Origin: Alicyclobacillus sp. ALC3
GTDB lineage: Bacteria; Bacillota; Bacilli; Alicyclobacillales; Alicyclobacillaceae
NCBI RefSeq assembly: GCF_028751195.1
Contig: NZ_CP066784.1
Coordinates: forward strand, 4,340,001-4,404,000
Direction of reading: 5' to 3'
Length of the DNA stretch: 64,000 nucleotides
Shown: piece by piece, positions 24,423-31,976 of the stretch
How positions within the stretch are numbered: the first letter of the stretch is position 1
Layout of the letters: each line of letters begins with the position of its first letter
The notes under the pieces: model-generated
What the model saw: the letters and a program-made list of their open reading frames with translations, nothing else
Databases searched by the model: none
What the model was told of the DNA's origin: nothing
Translations under genes and position numbers: made by a program

Positions 24423-24630
24423 AAATCACCCGGTCATCGCGTCCCTGTCGTTTCTCGCTCTTTCCTTGGTAGGTATTTGGGCAATGGGATCTTTTTTTAA
24501 CAACATGGTCTCAACATGGACGTGGCTGTACACCGTCGTCTTTGTGATTGTGGTCGTACTTCTCAGTGTCATCATGCGGTGGGCTGAAAGAGACATTCGG
24601 GAGGGGCGCGAGGAGATGAGACAAAAGTGA
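24406..24630 (+). CDS. small two-helix membrane protein
   Basis: A 74-aa protein with two hydrophobic helices (residues 11-31 and 38-59) and a charged C-terminal tail (ERDIREGREEM). Its start overlaps the end of the 320-aa gene by 17 bases, so it belongs to the cytochrome b operon and is translationally coupled. Likely an accessory subunit; no family recognised. Confidence 0.7.
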   Translation: MLPRFKNHPVIASLSFLALSLVGIWAMGSFFNNMVSTWTWLYTVVFVIVVVLLSVIMRWAERDIREGREEMRQK

Positions 24631-24737
24631 ATTGGATAAGGAGACACAAGGATGGATGGTCGCTGCTTGTGGCCATGGTTTTGTTCGTGGGCGTCCTTTG
24701 GTGGATCATGGCCGCTGCCGCAGCTGTGAAGGGATAG
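24627..24737 (+). CDS. 36-aa single-helix membrane peptide
   Basis: GTG start overlapping the TGA of the 74-aa gene (GTGA overlap), with GAGGAG upstream. One membrane helix (SLLVAMVLFVGVLWWIM) between a basic N terminus (RRHK) and a short tail. Size and coupling resemble the tiny stabilising subunits of respiratory complexes such as CydX or PetL/PetM types. Found by reading the overlap; a different frame starting at 24652 codes a non-hydrophobic sequence and was rejected. Confidence 0.6.
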   Translation: MNWIRRHKDGWSLLVAMVLFVGVLWWIMAAAAAVKG

Positions 24738-24847
24738 CACTTGATTGATTTTTCGCTTTAGATATTCATTCCATAGAGGCTCTGTAAGAATGTATAAAAC
24801 ATGAAACAGGACCTCTCTGGAAAATCACGTGTGGAGGTGAAGAAGCC

Positions 24848-25051
24848 ATGAATCCGTTTACGATAGGCCAGTCGGTGGTCGTTGGACCACAGGCGTATAA
24901 ACCGGGCAAATTACTTGGTTCACGTGGGATTGTGCAAGGAATAGTGGGTGACTTCTGCATGATCAACATTCCAGAATATGGTGTAGTTGCCTTTCTTGCA
25001 AGGGAACTCTTTCTTGCAGAGGATGACGGTTCCTCTTCTTCATTCGGGTAA
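24848..25051 (+). CDS. small conserved-looking protein, 67 aa
   Basis: A beta-rich protein with repeated Val/Gly spacing (FTIGQSVVVGPQ, then KLLGSRGIVQGIVGDFCMIN), which suggests a small SH3-like barrel of the kind found in KOW or DUF-type nucleic-acid- or protein-binding domains. TGGAGGTGAAG precedes the ATG. It lies 110 bases after the cytochrome b operon. No family recognised with confidence. Confidence 0.6.
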   Translation: MNPFTIGQSVVVGPQAYKPGKLLGSRGIVQGIVGDFCMINIPEYGVVAFLARELFLAEDDGSSSSFG

Positions 25052-25436
25052 GGAAAGAACTAGAATCATGGATACAGACCTCCAATGGTTGAAGTCATTC
25101 GGTAGATTGAGATCAAAATTTATGATATTTTAACAGAATTGCAAGGTAAGTTATCTGTGAGTTCGAGATCTTATGGACCCCAATCAGGATGTAGTCAGCA
25201 CTTATGGTTATTATGTTTCTTGATAATTTTAACAACGTAAAAGCCTTGTCATCGTATATAAACATCGAATCTTCTGGTAACTGTGAAAGTGAAGATAGAT
25301 GGAGAGACGTGCCAATAGTCTTCATGGATCACATCCGTAAGGGTCTAACATCCTTGTCCCCAGACATGTATACTGAAGCAAGATGTCTTTTGGGGAAAGG
25401 ATTTTATCTCCGATTTAAAGGAAGGTTGGGCGATTC
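25052..25436. other. gene-free region upstream of the second csoR-like gene
   Basis: AT-rich, no convincing coding frame. One open frame (25204-25443) has poor composition and no ribosome site. It should contain the promoter of the repressor gene, but no CsoR-like dyad is seen here. Confidence 0.4.
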
Positions 25437-25733
25437 ATGCTGAATCCTCGGGTGCAGTGCGAAAACAGGCACGCTGAGAATGTAATGCGGAGATTAAAGC
25501 GCATTGAGGGTCAGGTTCGTGGCCTTCAGAAGATGATCGAAGAAGATCGCTACTGTGTGGATATACTTGTTCAGATTTCTGCCGCGAAAAGTGCGATAAA
25601 TCAGGTGGGGTTATCGGTTTTAGAATCCCATACCCGGGGCTATGTGACCCAAGACTTGGATCACGGTGTGGATGGTAAAAAAAAAGAGATGGATGAACTT
25701 GTGGAACTAATTCGTCAATTTATCGATGACTAA
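25437..25733 (+). CDS. CsoR-family repressor with Cys-to-Tyr change in the copper site
   Basis: A 98-aa DUF156 protein very similar to the canonical CsoR at 39256 (shared RIEGQVRG, EEDRYCVDILVQIS and LESHTRG). Cys40 and His65 of the copper site are kept, but the second Cys of H-x3-C is Tyr69. Cu(I) is normally held by C-H-C, so copper response should be weakened or altered. It may act as a constitutive repressor, a sensor of another signal, or form mixed tetramers with the canonical CsoR. AGGAAGG precedes the ATG. Confidence 0.85.
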   Translation: MLNPRVQCENRHAENVMRRLKRIEGQVRGLQKMIEEDRYCVDILVQISAAKSAINQVGLSVLESHTRGYVTQDLDHGVDGKKKEMDELVELIRQFIDD

Positions 25734-25778
25734 TCCTAGACGGCTGCGTGTTTGGATATCTATGACTGTTCCCGTGTT

Positions 25779-25799
25779 AGGGCGGTTTTTCACCGCCCT
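25779..25799. terminator. likely terminator hairpin between convergent genes
   Basis: Seven-bp stem AGGGCGG / CCGCCCT with a seven-base loop holding TTTTT. No T tail after the stem. It lies between the convergent repressor and methyltransferase genes. Confidence 0.5.
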
Positions 25800-25892
25800 G
25801 TCCCTATGTTAACACGAATAACCTTCACCACGACCTCGATTCACTTTTTCTAATCTAGATCCGAGGATGTTGCGCTCGTTTTGCTGCGCGGG

Positions 25893-26504
25893 TCATAGAT
25901 GGGGAACCGCATCAATTCTTCGAACGATATCCTTAAACGCCAACATTTTTATGTCCGCGATATGAAATCCAGCGCTTTGCAGGTTCTGGATCGTTTTTCG
26001 ATTCACGTTTGCGCCGGAAATTCGTACCGTGACAGGGTTTAGGATGTGGAGTGCTAAGGCCAATACGGGATTGTCACTGAGCATATGTTCAATCATCAGT
26101 AAGTGTCCAGTCGGCTTTAAGACCCGGTGAATCTCTCGCAAACCTTGGATGGGGTCGGGTACAGAACAAAAGACACAGGTGGCAACGACCGTATCAAAAC
26201 TGTCATTCGGGAATTCGAGGTGTTGTGCGTCCATCTGTTGAAGTTGAATGTTCGACGGAAGACTCAGGATTTGTTCCTGCGCATATGCGAGCATGCGTGG
26301 ACTAAAGTCAATCCCCACAATCTCCAAGCCGGGTGGATAATGAGACAAGTTGGCCCCTGTTCCGACTCCCACCTCGAGTACCTTGCCTTTCGCGTCGCGA
26401 AGCAACTCCTCACGCCACGTTGGTTTGATCATGGTGTCCATAGAATTGTACATTGGTGCAATACGGTTGTAACGCTTACGGATCGTTTCAGTCAGGTCTT
26501 GCAT
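25893..26504 (-). CDS. class I SAM-dependent methyltransferase (UbiE/PMT-like)
   Basis: About 203 aa. Motif I is VLEVGVGTGANLSHY, motif II ends in EIVGIDFSPRML, motif IV is TVVATCVFCSVPDP, and the post-IV block is EIHRVLKPTGHLLMIEHM. This pattern is that of phosphatidylethanolamine/ubiquinone-type methyltransferases acting on small or lipid substrates. ATG 26504 follows AGGTGAACGGG; an in-frame ATG at 26534 adds ten residues. It faces away from the lgt-like gene. Substrate not deducible. Confidence 0.85.
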   Translation of the reverse strand: MQDLTETIRKRYNRIAPMYNSMDTMIKPTWREELLRDAKGKVLEVGVGTGANLSHYPPGLEIVGIDFSPRMLAYAQEQILSLPSNIQLQQMDAQHLEFPNDSFDTVVATCVFCSVPDPIQGLREIHRVLKPTGHLLMIEHMLSDNPVLALALHILNPVTVRISGANVNRKTIQNLQSAGFHIADIKMLAFKDIVRRIDAVPHL

Positions 26505-26649
26505 CCCGTTCACCTGCCACTTGTGATTTGCCATGTGAGTTTGTGTTCAGTCCGATAATAAACCTGACTTGTGAAGAAAATGTGTGCTTCACTCCAGTTT
26601 CAATCCACAGAATTGAAACGACATAAATAGTTCTCTTGCATCATGTAAA

Positions 26650-26669
26650 ATACATTACACGGGTATAGT
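26650..26669 (+). promoter_or_regulatory. CsoR-like operator with -10 element, first lgt-like gene
   Basis: ATACATTACACGGGTAT (26650-26666) has the same 17-base layout as the stronger sites at 28196 and 39189 but a weaker left half. A TATAGT overlaps its right end. It lies 67 bases before the lgt-like start. Confidence 0.5.
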
Positions 26670-26732
26670 ATGTACCTGTCGTTTGATGACTCAGGGGCAT
26701 CCGTACAACCATCTCAGGGAGGGAGGATTCAT

Positions 26733-27539
26733 GTGCATCAGGTCCTTTTTCATATTGGAGAGTTTTCCGTTCGTACCTATGGACTCACCGTACTATTAGC
26801 CATCTTTTTGGGACTTCAAACTGCCATCACTTTAGCGCGCCTGACCGTCAAACAGTATGAGGCACACTTGGTGCCACTCGCGTATTCAGTCGTGGTGGGT
26901 GCGCTGATTGGTGCTCGGGCTTGGCAAGTGTTTTTCTTTGAACCTGCGTATTATTTTGCCCATCCTCTGGAGATGGTCGCGATATGGCAAGGGGGATTAG
27001 CCATTCAAGGAGGAATTGTTGGGGGACTTGTGATTGGAATTTGGTATTGTTGGCGTCACCAGCTCCCATTCTGGCAAGTGGCTGATTTATTAGCTCCATC
27101 CATTATCCTTGGCCAAGCCATCGGTCGGGTGGCCTGTCTCCTGAACGGCGATGCGTTTGGTGCCCCGACAGGTCAAGGATTTGGGCTTGTTTATCCACCG
27201 GGCACCATGGCCTATCAGAGCTATGGAAACCAACCCTTATGGCCTGCCGAGGTCTGGGAGAGTCAAGCGGACATGATCATCTTTGCAGTTTTATTTGCAA
27301 TATCCAGGAAGCGATTGCCCACCGGTGTATTATTTCTTTTGTACAACCTGCTGTACAGTGTGGCACGATTCGGATTGGAATTTTTACGCGGAGATAGTCC
27401 CAGATACGGTTTGGGATGGACGGCTGCACAGTGGACGAGTGCAGTGGTAATCATGATATCTGTCGTTCTGATCTTTTGGAAATTCATCAGGGACTCCAGG
27501 GGCAATCAGGACTTGCCAGGGGGATTACAAAGCCTGTAG
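26733..27539 (+). CDS. Lgt-like diacylglyceryl transferase homologue, copy 1
   Basis: About 268 aa with seven membrane helices, like prolipoprotein diacylglyceryl transferase (Lgt). Family blocks are recognisable: LIGARAWQVFF, GGLAIQGGIVGG, AIGRVACLLNGDAFG and ARFGLEFLRGDSP. In standard Lgt the second block reads G-G-x-x-x-His-G-G and the third I-G-R-x-x-N-F; here the His is Gln, in both copies of this window. The start GTG at 26733 has GGGAGG upstream and aligns with the ATG of copy 2. It is followed by a small secreted protein gene, exactly as in copy 2 (50336). Perhaps a specialised Lgt for that partner rather than the housekeeping enzyme. Confidence 0.82.
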   Translation: MHQVLFHIGEFSVRTYGLTVLLAIFLGLQTAITLARLTVKQYEAHLVPLAYSVVVGALIGARAWQVFFFEPAYYFAHPLEMVAIWQGGLAIQGGIVGGLVIGIWYCWRHQLPFWQVADLLAPSIILGQAIGRVACLLNGDAFGAPTGQGFGLVYPPGTMAYQSYGNQPLWPAEVWESQADMIIFAVLFAISRKRLPTGVLFLLYNLLYSVARFGLEFLRGDSPRYGLGWTAAQWTSAVVIMISVVLIFWKFIRDSRGNQDLPGGLQSL

Positions 27540-27604
27540 TCATCCATGGCCTGTTTTATGGATGGTATTGCAACCTACATTTGCTGCTTGGAAGGATGAA
27601 CCCG

Positions 27605-28030
27605 ATGCAAAGAAAAGCAACACTGATTTTCACCATGATGGGTATTTTCGGTGTATTGGGAGGTCTAGGCATCAGTCGTACAATATTGTCGTCATCCCAA
27701 ATTTCCCGTACCACGTCAATATCATTGCCTGAGCCTCCCGGCACCGTCGTGAACTGGCAGACGAACGGGGTTCATCATGAACGTTTCGTGCAAATTGTTC
27801 GGGGCACATTGTCCACTGAGGAAACTGGAGTTATAAAGACGGATACAAATTGCACGCCTGATGCTCTAGGATTGAGTCATTGTCAAAACATTCTTGCACT
27901 GCCACATAATAAAACGCTGGTTGTTACCGACATCCATAACATGCAAAATTATCGATGCTTAAAGGTTGGAGAGACGGTTATTGTAAAACCTGTGAACTCG
28001 AACTGGGCAAAAGTAGTAGTTCGTGAATGA
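27605..28030 (+). CDS. small secreted three-Cys protein, copy 1
   Basis: About 141 aa. An N-terminal signal or anchor helix (residues 5-25) has no lipobox Cys. The mature domain carries the blocks TDTNCTPDALGLSHC, then VVTDIHNMQNYRCLKVGE and NWAKVVV at the C terminus. A paralogue with the same three Cys and the same layout lies at 51177, also right behind an Lgt-like gene. ATG 27605 has GGAAGG at a good distance. The all-beta-looking domain with three Cys and two His could bind metal or heme. I do not recognise the family. Confidence 0.72.
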   Translation: MQRKATLIFTMMGIFGVLGGLGISRTILSSSQISRTTSISLPEPPGTVVNWQTNGVHHERFVQIVRGTLSTEETGVIKTDTNCTPDALGLSHCQNILALPHNKTLVVTDIHNMQNYRCLKVGETVIVKPVNSNWAKVVVRE

Positions 28031-28189
28031 TATCGATGAGTTTAATACTACGGGATGATTGGATAGGGTTCGTTTGGGATATCTGGACTGCCATGATTCA
28101 AAAGTTATACTTGTAAGAACGACCTATGTGGCATCAGTGTTTCAGGCTCGTTTGGTAAGGGCTGCTCTCTCAAACATAAGTTTTCAACC

Positions 28190-28217
28190 TTGACAATACC
28201 ATACGAGGGTATAGTAT
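28190..28217 (+). promoter_or_regulatory. promoter with CsoR-like operator, YHS gene
   Basis: A perfect -35 TTGACA (28190-28195) and -10 TAGTAT (28212-28217), 16 bases apart. The spacer is the 17-base dyad ATACCATACGAGGGTAT (28196-28212), so a bound repressor would block polymerase directly. The gene starts about 120 bases downstream at 28337. This is the clearest promoter-operator in the window. The rest of the 28031-28336 gap shows no gene. Confidence 0.72.
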
Positions 28218-28336
28218 ATTCAATAAAAGTGGAAAGCGGATGGGAATCTCGGCACCCGCCAACTCATCCTTGTCGCTCAACGTCATCCCGTTTTGAACCT
28301 AAATACTCTTCCCACCTTACAAAGGAGTAGGTCGCC

Positions 28337-28519
28337 ATGGCACTGGATCCCGTATGCAAAATGAATGTTCAGGAAACGGGTAGTCCCTCAGCGGAGTATC
28401 ATGGAACAACGTACTATTTCTGTTGTGATGTTTGTAGGGATACTTTCGTAAAAAGTCCCGAGGAACATGTGACTGGTCATTCACATTCACATCACGGTCA
28501 CAGTCAAAAGTACGACTGA
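28337..28519 (+). CDS. YHS-domain metal-binding protein
   Basis: A 60-aa protein made of one YHS domain: DPVCKMNV at the N terminus, then YFCCDVCRDTFVKSPEEHV, and a His-rich tail (GHSHSHHGHS). YHS domains are short Cys-containing modules found in copper-handling proteins, including the N-terminal parts of some copper P-type ATPases. Here it is free-standing and likely a cytoplasmic copper buffer. AAAGGAG precedes the ATG, and a CsoR-like operator controls the promoter. A long hairpin follows the gene. Confidence 0.85.
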   Translation: MALDPVCKMNVQETGSPSAEYHGTTYYFCCDVCRDTFVKSPEEHVTGHSHSHHGHSQKYD

Positions 28520-28565
28520 TCACCTCGACTTTACGTTTTACGCCTCGCCACAATCTTTGCTGCGA

Positions 28566-28603
28566 GGGTACGAAAGGACGGTAAACACCGCCCTTTCGTA
28601 CCC
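28566..28603 (+). terminator. long hairpin, probable terminator after YHS gene
   Basis: Outer arms GGGTACGAAAGG and CCTTTCGTACCC, inner stem CGGT/ACCG with an AAAC loop. No T run follows, so termination may be partial. Confidence 0.55.
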
Positions 28604-28753
28604 GTACCCACCTAATTCATTGTCATTGATTCGAGGGGACCACAAATAGAACTCCGCCAAATGGCGTATCTTAGCATCCTGTCACGTTATACATTGTTCC
28701 GGTCGGAATCTTTTTTGTGGTGAGTCCGGTACAAACTGTCGTTTTCCGACCTT

Positions 28754-28981
28754 TTATTTAAATACGGCTAGGTTACTTACTTTACCAGCAGAGTTAACGA
28801 CTACATTTTGGTCAGTTCCAGTCGGTATCGTAGAATTACTTGGTCCCACTCCATCGGCTGAATATACATATGAACCGCATCCTGCCACAAGTAGTACGGT
28901 CATAAGCAAGACTCCCGACAAAAGAAAATACCGTGTTCGGGTATCCGTTAACCCACCTTTCCACAACCTGGATTTCTGCAA
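28754..28981 (-). CDS. small lipoprotein
   Basis: Up to 75 aa. A hydrophobic signal ends in a lipobox (LLVAGC), giving a lipid-anchored mature part of about 40 polar residues without motifs. The start is uncertain: the farthest usable codon is a TTG at 28981 without a clear ribosome site. Its presence beside Lgt-like genes is suggestive but may be chance. No family recognised. Confidence 0.5.
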   Translation of the reverse strand: MQKSRLWKGGLTDTRTRYFLLSGVLLMTVLLVAGCGSYVYSADGVGPSNSTIPTGTDQNVVVNSAGKVSNLAVFK

Positions 28982-29008
28982 CCCGGAAGATAGGAATTGT
29001 GATATGAA

Positions 29009-29545
29009 CTATACCTGAATCCGTGACATAAGCTGTTCTTTGTTCCCGAGGGGCAGAGATTGAGAAGAGTTATCGTTCAAATGGAATTCAGTTTGAGTTT
29101 TGAGTAACCCAAACAGACCCAACCTTCCGTTGGGGTGTAGACCCTGATGAATTTTGGCATCTATCCGAATGTCAAGTACAAGCGGTGGAACACGGGAAGC
29201 CATGGACTGTGCTTACCAAACCGTAGGCATCTGCGCCTGTCATTTTAGCCGCAAGTGTCATGAGGTTTTGAATGACGGCACGGATTCGTCGCCGTTGTAC
29301 CCCATTTTTGAGCGGTGTATCCTCACGTTTAAGACTCTCTTGTCCGAGAATTCGGAGCAAATTGTAGGCAAGTATCGCAGAGTGTAAAACCAGGTCATTG
29401 GTTGCAAACTTCCCGGACGGAAGACGTTCCAGGTCCGATATGAAACTGCTCCATTGCCCCATGAGCATGGTAGAGGTCAATAATGACTGAGGCTGGGTCC
29501 TTGAGTGACGTCAGGTTGACGGCAACTTCAATCGTCGGAATGTTG
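29009..29545 (-). pseudogene. remnant of an IS1380-family transposase (3' part)
   Basis: Read leftward in several frames. DLYHAHGAMEQFH (about 29470) and then GKFATNDLVLHSAILAYNLL are the C-terminal signature region of IS1380-type transposases, followed by VQRRRIRAVIQNLM. Frames change at least at 29440 and near 29210, the N-terminal two thirds are missing, and no terminal repeats are seen. It is not the same element as the intact IS at 34343. Confidence 0.75.
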
Positions 29546-29612
29546 AATTGGACGATTGCCTATTAGGCGGATGACTCGCATCTGCATATCCTGTTATGGA
29601 GGAGGAATGCAG

Positions 29613-30569
29613 ATGAATGGACGAATGACGGTCGGGGGCACGAAGCTGATCGCACCAAATCTTCAGTTTGTACCGTATACGAACGAATACGGTGGAAAAC
29701 ATTTTCATCTCGTAGCTGAGGAGGTAGTCCAATCTGTTACCCCGGATGTTTCTATTCGAGCATGGGGATACAATGGAACGACCCCAGGTCCAGTGATTCT
29801 GGTGAATGAAGGCGACCGGGTTCAAATCTCCGTTTCAAATCATCTTGCTGAGACCACGTCCATCCACTGGCATGGATTAATTGTGCCAGACCAGGTGGAC
29901 GGAGTGCCGGGGATTGGTGCAGGTGTATCTATTTCACCCGGAGAAACCTACACATACGAGTTTCTTGTACGTCAAGCAGGGACTTATATGTATCACGCGC
30001 ACGCCATCGATGCCAAACAGGAAATGATGGGCTTGGGCGGCATGTTTATCGCCGTTCCGCGTCATGGACTGACGGCAGACAGAGAGTATCTTCTCCTTCT
30101 TCAGGAGTGGAGTGTCCAAACAGGGGATGGGATGACTAAAACCGGGATGAGTATGCCAGTTGGCAGAGAACACCCCAGCAACTCATCACCCAACGTCTAT
30201 GGGATTGATCCGATGAGCATGGACTTCAATTACTTCACGATGAACGGAAAGGCCTTCCCAGCAACGGCCCCATTGCGAGTGCGGTCCGGCGAAAGTGTAC
30301 GATTTCGTTTGGCGAACCTCAGTATGGACTCCCACCCCATGCACTTACATGGTCATTTCTTCAGAGTTGTTGCAGCAGATGGGATGATGATAACCGATAA
30401 GCTTTATAAAAATACGATCAATGTCGCCCCGGGAGAGACATGGGATGTAGAGTTTGTCGCGAATAATCCTGGTATTTGGGCTTTTCATTGTCATAAACCT
30501 CATCATGCGACAAACGACCATAGTGCAGATACGGGAGGTATGTTTACCGTTCTTCGGTATATGAATTAA
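29613..30569 (+). CDS. two-domain multicopper oxidase
   Basis: A 318-aa cytoplasmic-looking (no signal peptide) cupredoxin pair. Copper blocks: SIHWHGLIVPD and YMYHAHAID in domain 1; HPMHLHGHFF and AFHCHKPHHATND in domain 2, with GGM after an insert as possible axial ligand. Two-domain oxidases of this kind work as trimers with the trinuclear copper site between subunits. The His-Cys-His block with an insert resembles the nitrite-reductase-like subgroup more than small laccases. ATG 29613 has GGAGGAGG upstream. It follows the IS remnant and may have arrived with it. Absence of a signal peptide is odd for this family and raises the chance of a different route of export. Confidence 0.85.
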   Translation: MNGRMTVGGTKLIAPNLQFVPYTNEYGGKHFHLVAEEVVQSVTPDVSIRAWGYNGTTPGPVILVNEGDRVQISVSNHLAETTSIHWHGLIVPDQVDGVPGIGAGVSISPGETYTYEFLVRQAGTYMYHAHAIDAKQEMMGLGGMFIAVPRHGLTADREYLLLLQEWSVQTGDGMTKTGMSMPVGREHPSNSSPNVYGIDPMSMDFNYFTMNGKAFPATAPLRVRSGESVRFRLANLSMDSHPMHLHGHFFRVVAADGMMITDKLYKNTINVAPGETWDVEFVANNPGIWAFHCHKPHHATNDHSADTGGMFTVLRYMN

Positions 30570-30735
30570 GCAGTAATCCTACTAGATAGAGGCTGTCCGG
30601 TATTCGTTCTCGGAGTGGACCTTTCCACCATCTCAAGGGGTGTGAAAGGTCCTTATATACAAGAAACCCTGTCCACAAAAACTGTCGAAAATGAGACGAC
30701 GGAGGAACACGTTTATATCTTTGTTCTCGCTACTT

Positions 30736-31452
30736 CTATCTTGTCGTGGGTTGATTCGTCCAGACCCCTTTTGCAAACATTTCTTGAGCCGTGTCTACTT
30801 TATCCGAAATTCTCTGGTAGGGTAAGCGAAGCGCACCAGATTCCACTTCATAAACATACCCGTTTACCGGAACGTCTTTGCGAATCAGAGGATGGTCTTG
30901 CAACATCTGTACCTGTGCCAAGCATGCGGCATCTGTATCACGAAACATCCGAATCCATTTTACAAAGGAACGATTCACATCACCCGTAAGTTGTAACTCT
31001 GGAAGGGAAGGGTCAAGGGGTATCGTTCCAGGGTCTATTTTTTGGCCCAGGTGAAATTCCAAATAATTCATAATCATATTGGCGCCACTGTGGAAGAAAT
31101 GACTCATCATCCCACACTCAGTATGAGTCACAACAATAATCTCATGCGAACCAAAGAAGTTGCAGGACAATGCCGCCGATCGAATAACATCATCGGTCAC
31201 CACTCCACCGGCATTACGGTACACGTGGGCATCGCCAACTTCTAGACCCAGTGCCTGTTCAATGGGCACGCGTTCGTCCATACAGGTTAACACGAACAGA
31301 CGGCGATTATTAGGCAGTTCTTTTTGCCTGCGAAGCGCCCAATTTGTGCGCTGGACAATTTTTTCTCCAACCTCTTGATACATATAGGAGTTTGGTTTGT
31401 GCTCTTTACCTAACCGGACTTTCGCGGCCTCCGAATTTTCTTCTTGCTTCAC
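30736..31452 (-). CDS. beta-carbonic-anhydrase-like enzyme (possible COS/CS2 hydrolase)
   Basis: About 238 aa. Zinc ligands of beta-carbonic anhydrases are visible in LTCMDERVP (Cys-x-Asp-x-Arg) and VVTHTECGMMSHF (His-x2-Cys), with the RNAGGVVTDDVIRS block between them. Besides CO2 hydration this superfamily includes hydrolases of carbonyl sulfide and carbon disulfide, which share the same residues, so the substrate cannot be fixed by eye. GTG 31452 has a G-rich ribosome site eight bases upstream; a TTG at 31473 is possible. Monocistronic. Confidence 0.85.
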   Translation of the reverse strand: MKQEENSEAAKVRLGKEHKPNSYMYQEVGEKIVQRTNWALRRQKELPNNRRLFVLTCMDERVPIEQALGLEVGDAHVYRNAGGVVTDDVIRSAALSCNFFGSHEIIVVTHTECGMMSHFFHSGANMIMNYLEFHLGQKIDPGTIPLDPSLPELQLTGDVNRSFVKWIRMFRDTDAACLAQVQMLQDHPLIRKDVPVNGYVYEVESGALRLPYQRISDKVDTAQEMFAKGVWTNQPTTR

Positions 31453-31705
31453 GAGTAGTTCCCCCCGTGGCAATTGCCCATTTTAGTCTTTTGTAGGCTA
31501 TGCGAACACTGAGTTGCATGTTCCTGTCAGTCATCACACTATGGCGAAGTTCCGAGGGCATAGCAATACGATTTTTGCAGAACAGAGCGAGTTGCTTCTG
31601 ATGTCGTTATTTTCCAAGTGGTAAAACGGAGGGGACAAATGCCGCGTTATAGCCTGAGGGGGATACATACAGTGTAATCATCATATCGCGAAGGAGGGGT
31701 GTGTG

Positions 31706-31807
31706 ATGGTGTTCGGAGCATTTACCCAGTGGGCCGTGGTATTTCTCATCATTTTTGTGCTGTTCTTCCTATTGGTTCCTGGGTACGGAGCAGGGGCTGC
31801 GTACTGA
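31706..31807 (+). CDS. 33-aa hydrophobic miniprotein (YjcZ-like)
   Basis: ATG with AAGGAGGGG upstream. The product is one membrane helix (QWAVVFLIIFVLFFLLVP) with a Gly/Tyr/Ala tail (GYGAGAAY). Length and the helix plus Gly/Tyr end resemble the YjcZ family of small hydrophobic proteins of spore-formers. A second related frame follows at 31851. Confidence 0.6.
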   Translation: MVFGAFTQWAVVFLIIFVLFFLLVPGYGAGAAY

Positions 31808-31850
31808 TTTTAAAGGATTCACCATGTAAATCCTGCGTCTGGCGAAGACG

Positions 31851-31976
31851 ATGTATGACGGCGACGTATTCGGGGGTTATACGCGGTGGGCGGTTGTGTT
31901 TTTGATTATCTTTGTCTTGTTTATGTTGCTCGTTCCCTATGCGGTCAAGACATGCACCATAACACCAATGTGTTGA
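31851..31976 (+). CDS. 41-aa hydrophobic miniprotein, paralogue of 31706
   Basis: Shares RWAVVFLIIFVLFMLLVP with the preceding miniprotein, so the pair is a tandem duplication, and keeping the frame argues that it is coding. The start ATG lacks a strong ribosome site; the C terminus diverges and ends with Cys. Confidence 0.5.
   Translation: MYDGDVFGGYTRWAVVFLIIFVLFMLLVPYAVKTCTITPMC

Noticed and set aside
24652-24729. Frame starting at ATG 24652 with an AAGGAG ribosome site
   Set aside because: Codes a Trp/Ser/Pro-rich non-membrane sequence in a membrane operon; the overlapping GTG frame at 24627 gives a clean membrane helix and couples to the previous stop.
25204-25443. 79-codon plus-strand frame ahead of the second csoR-like gene
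   Set aside because: No ribosome site, irregular composition, and it overlaps the repressor start.
28754-28981. Small lipoprotein as the dedicated substrate of the Lgt-like gene
   Set aside because: It is on the opposite strand, not conserved beside the second Lgt-like copy, and lacks any link beyond proximity.
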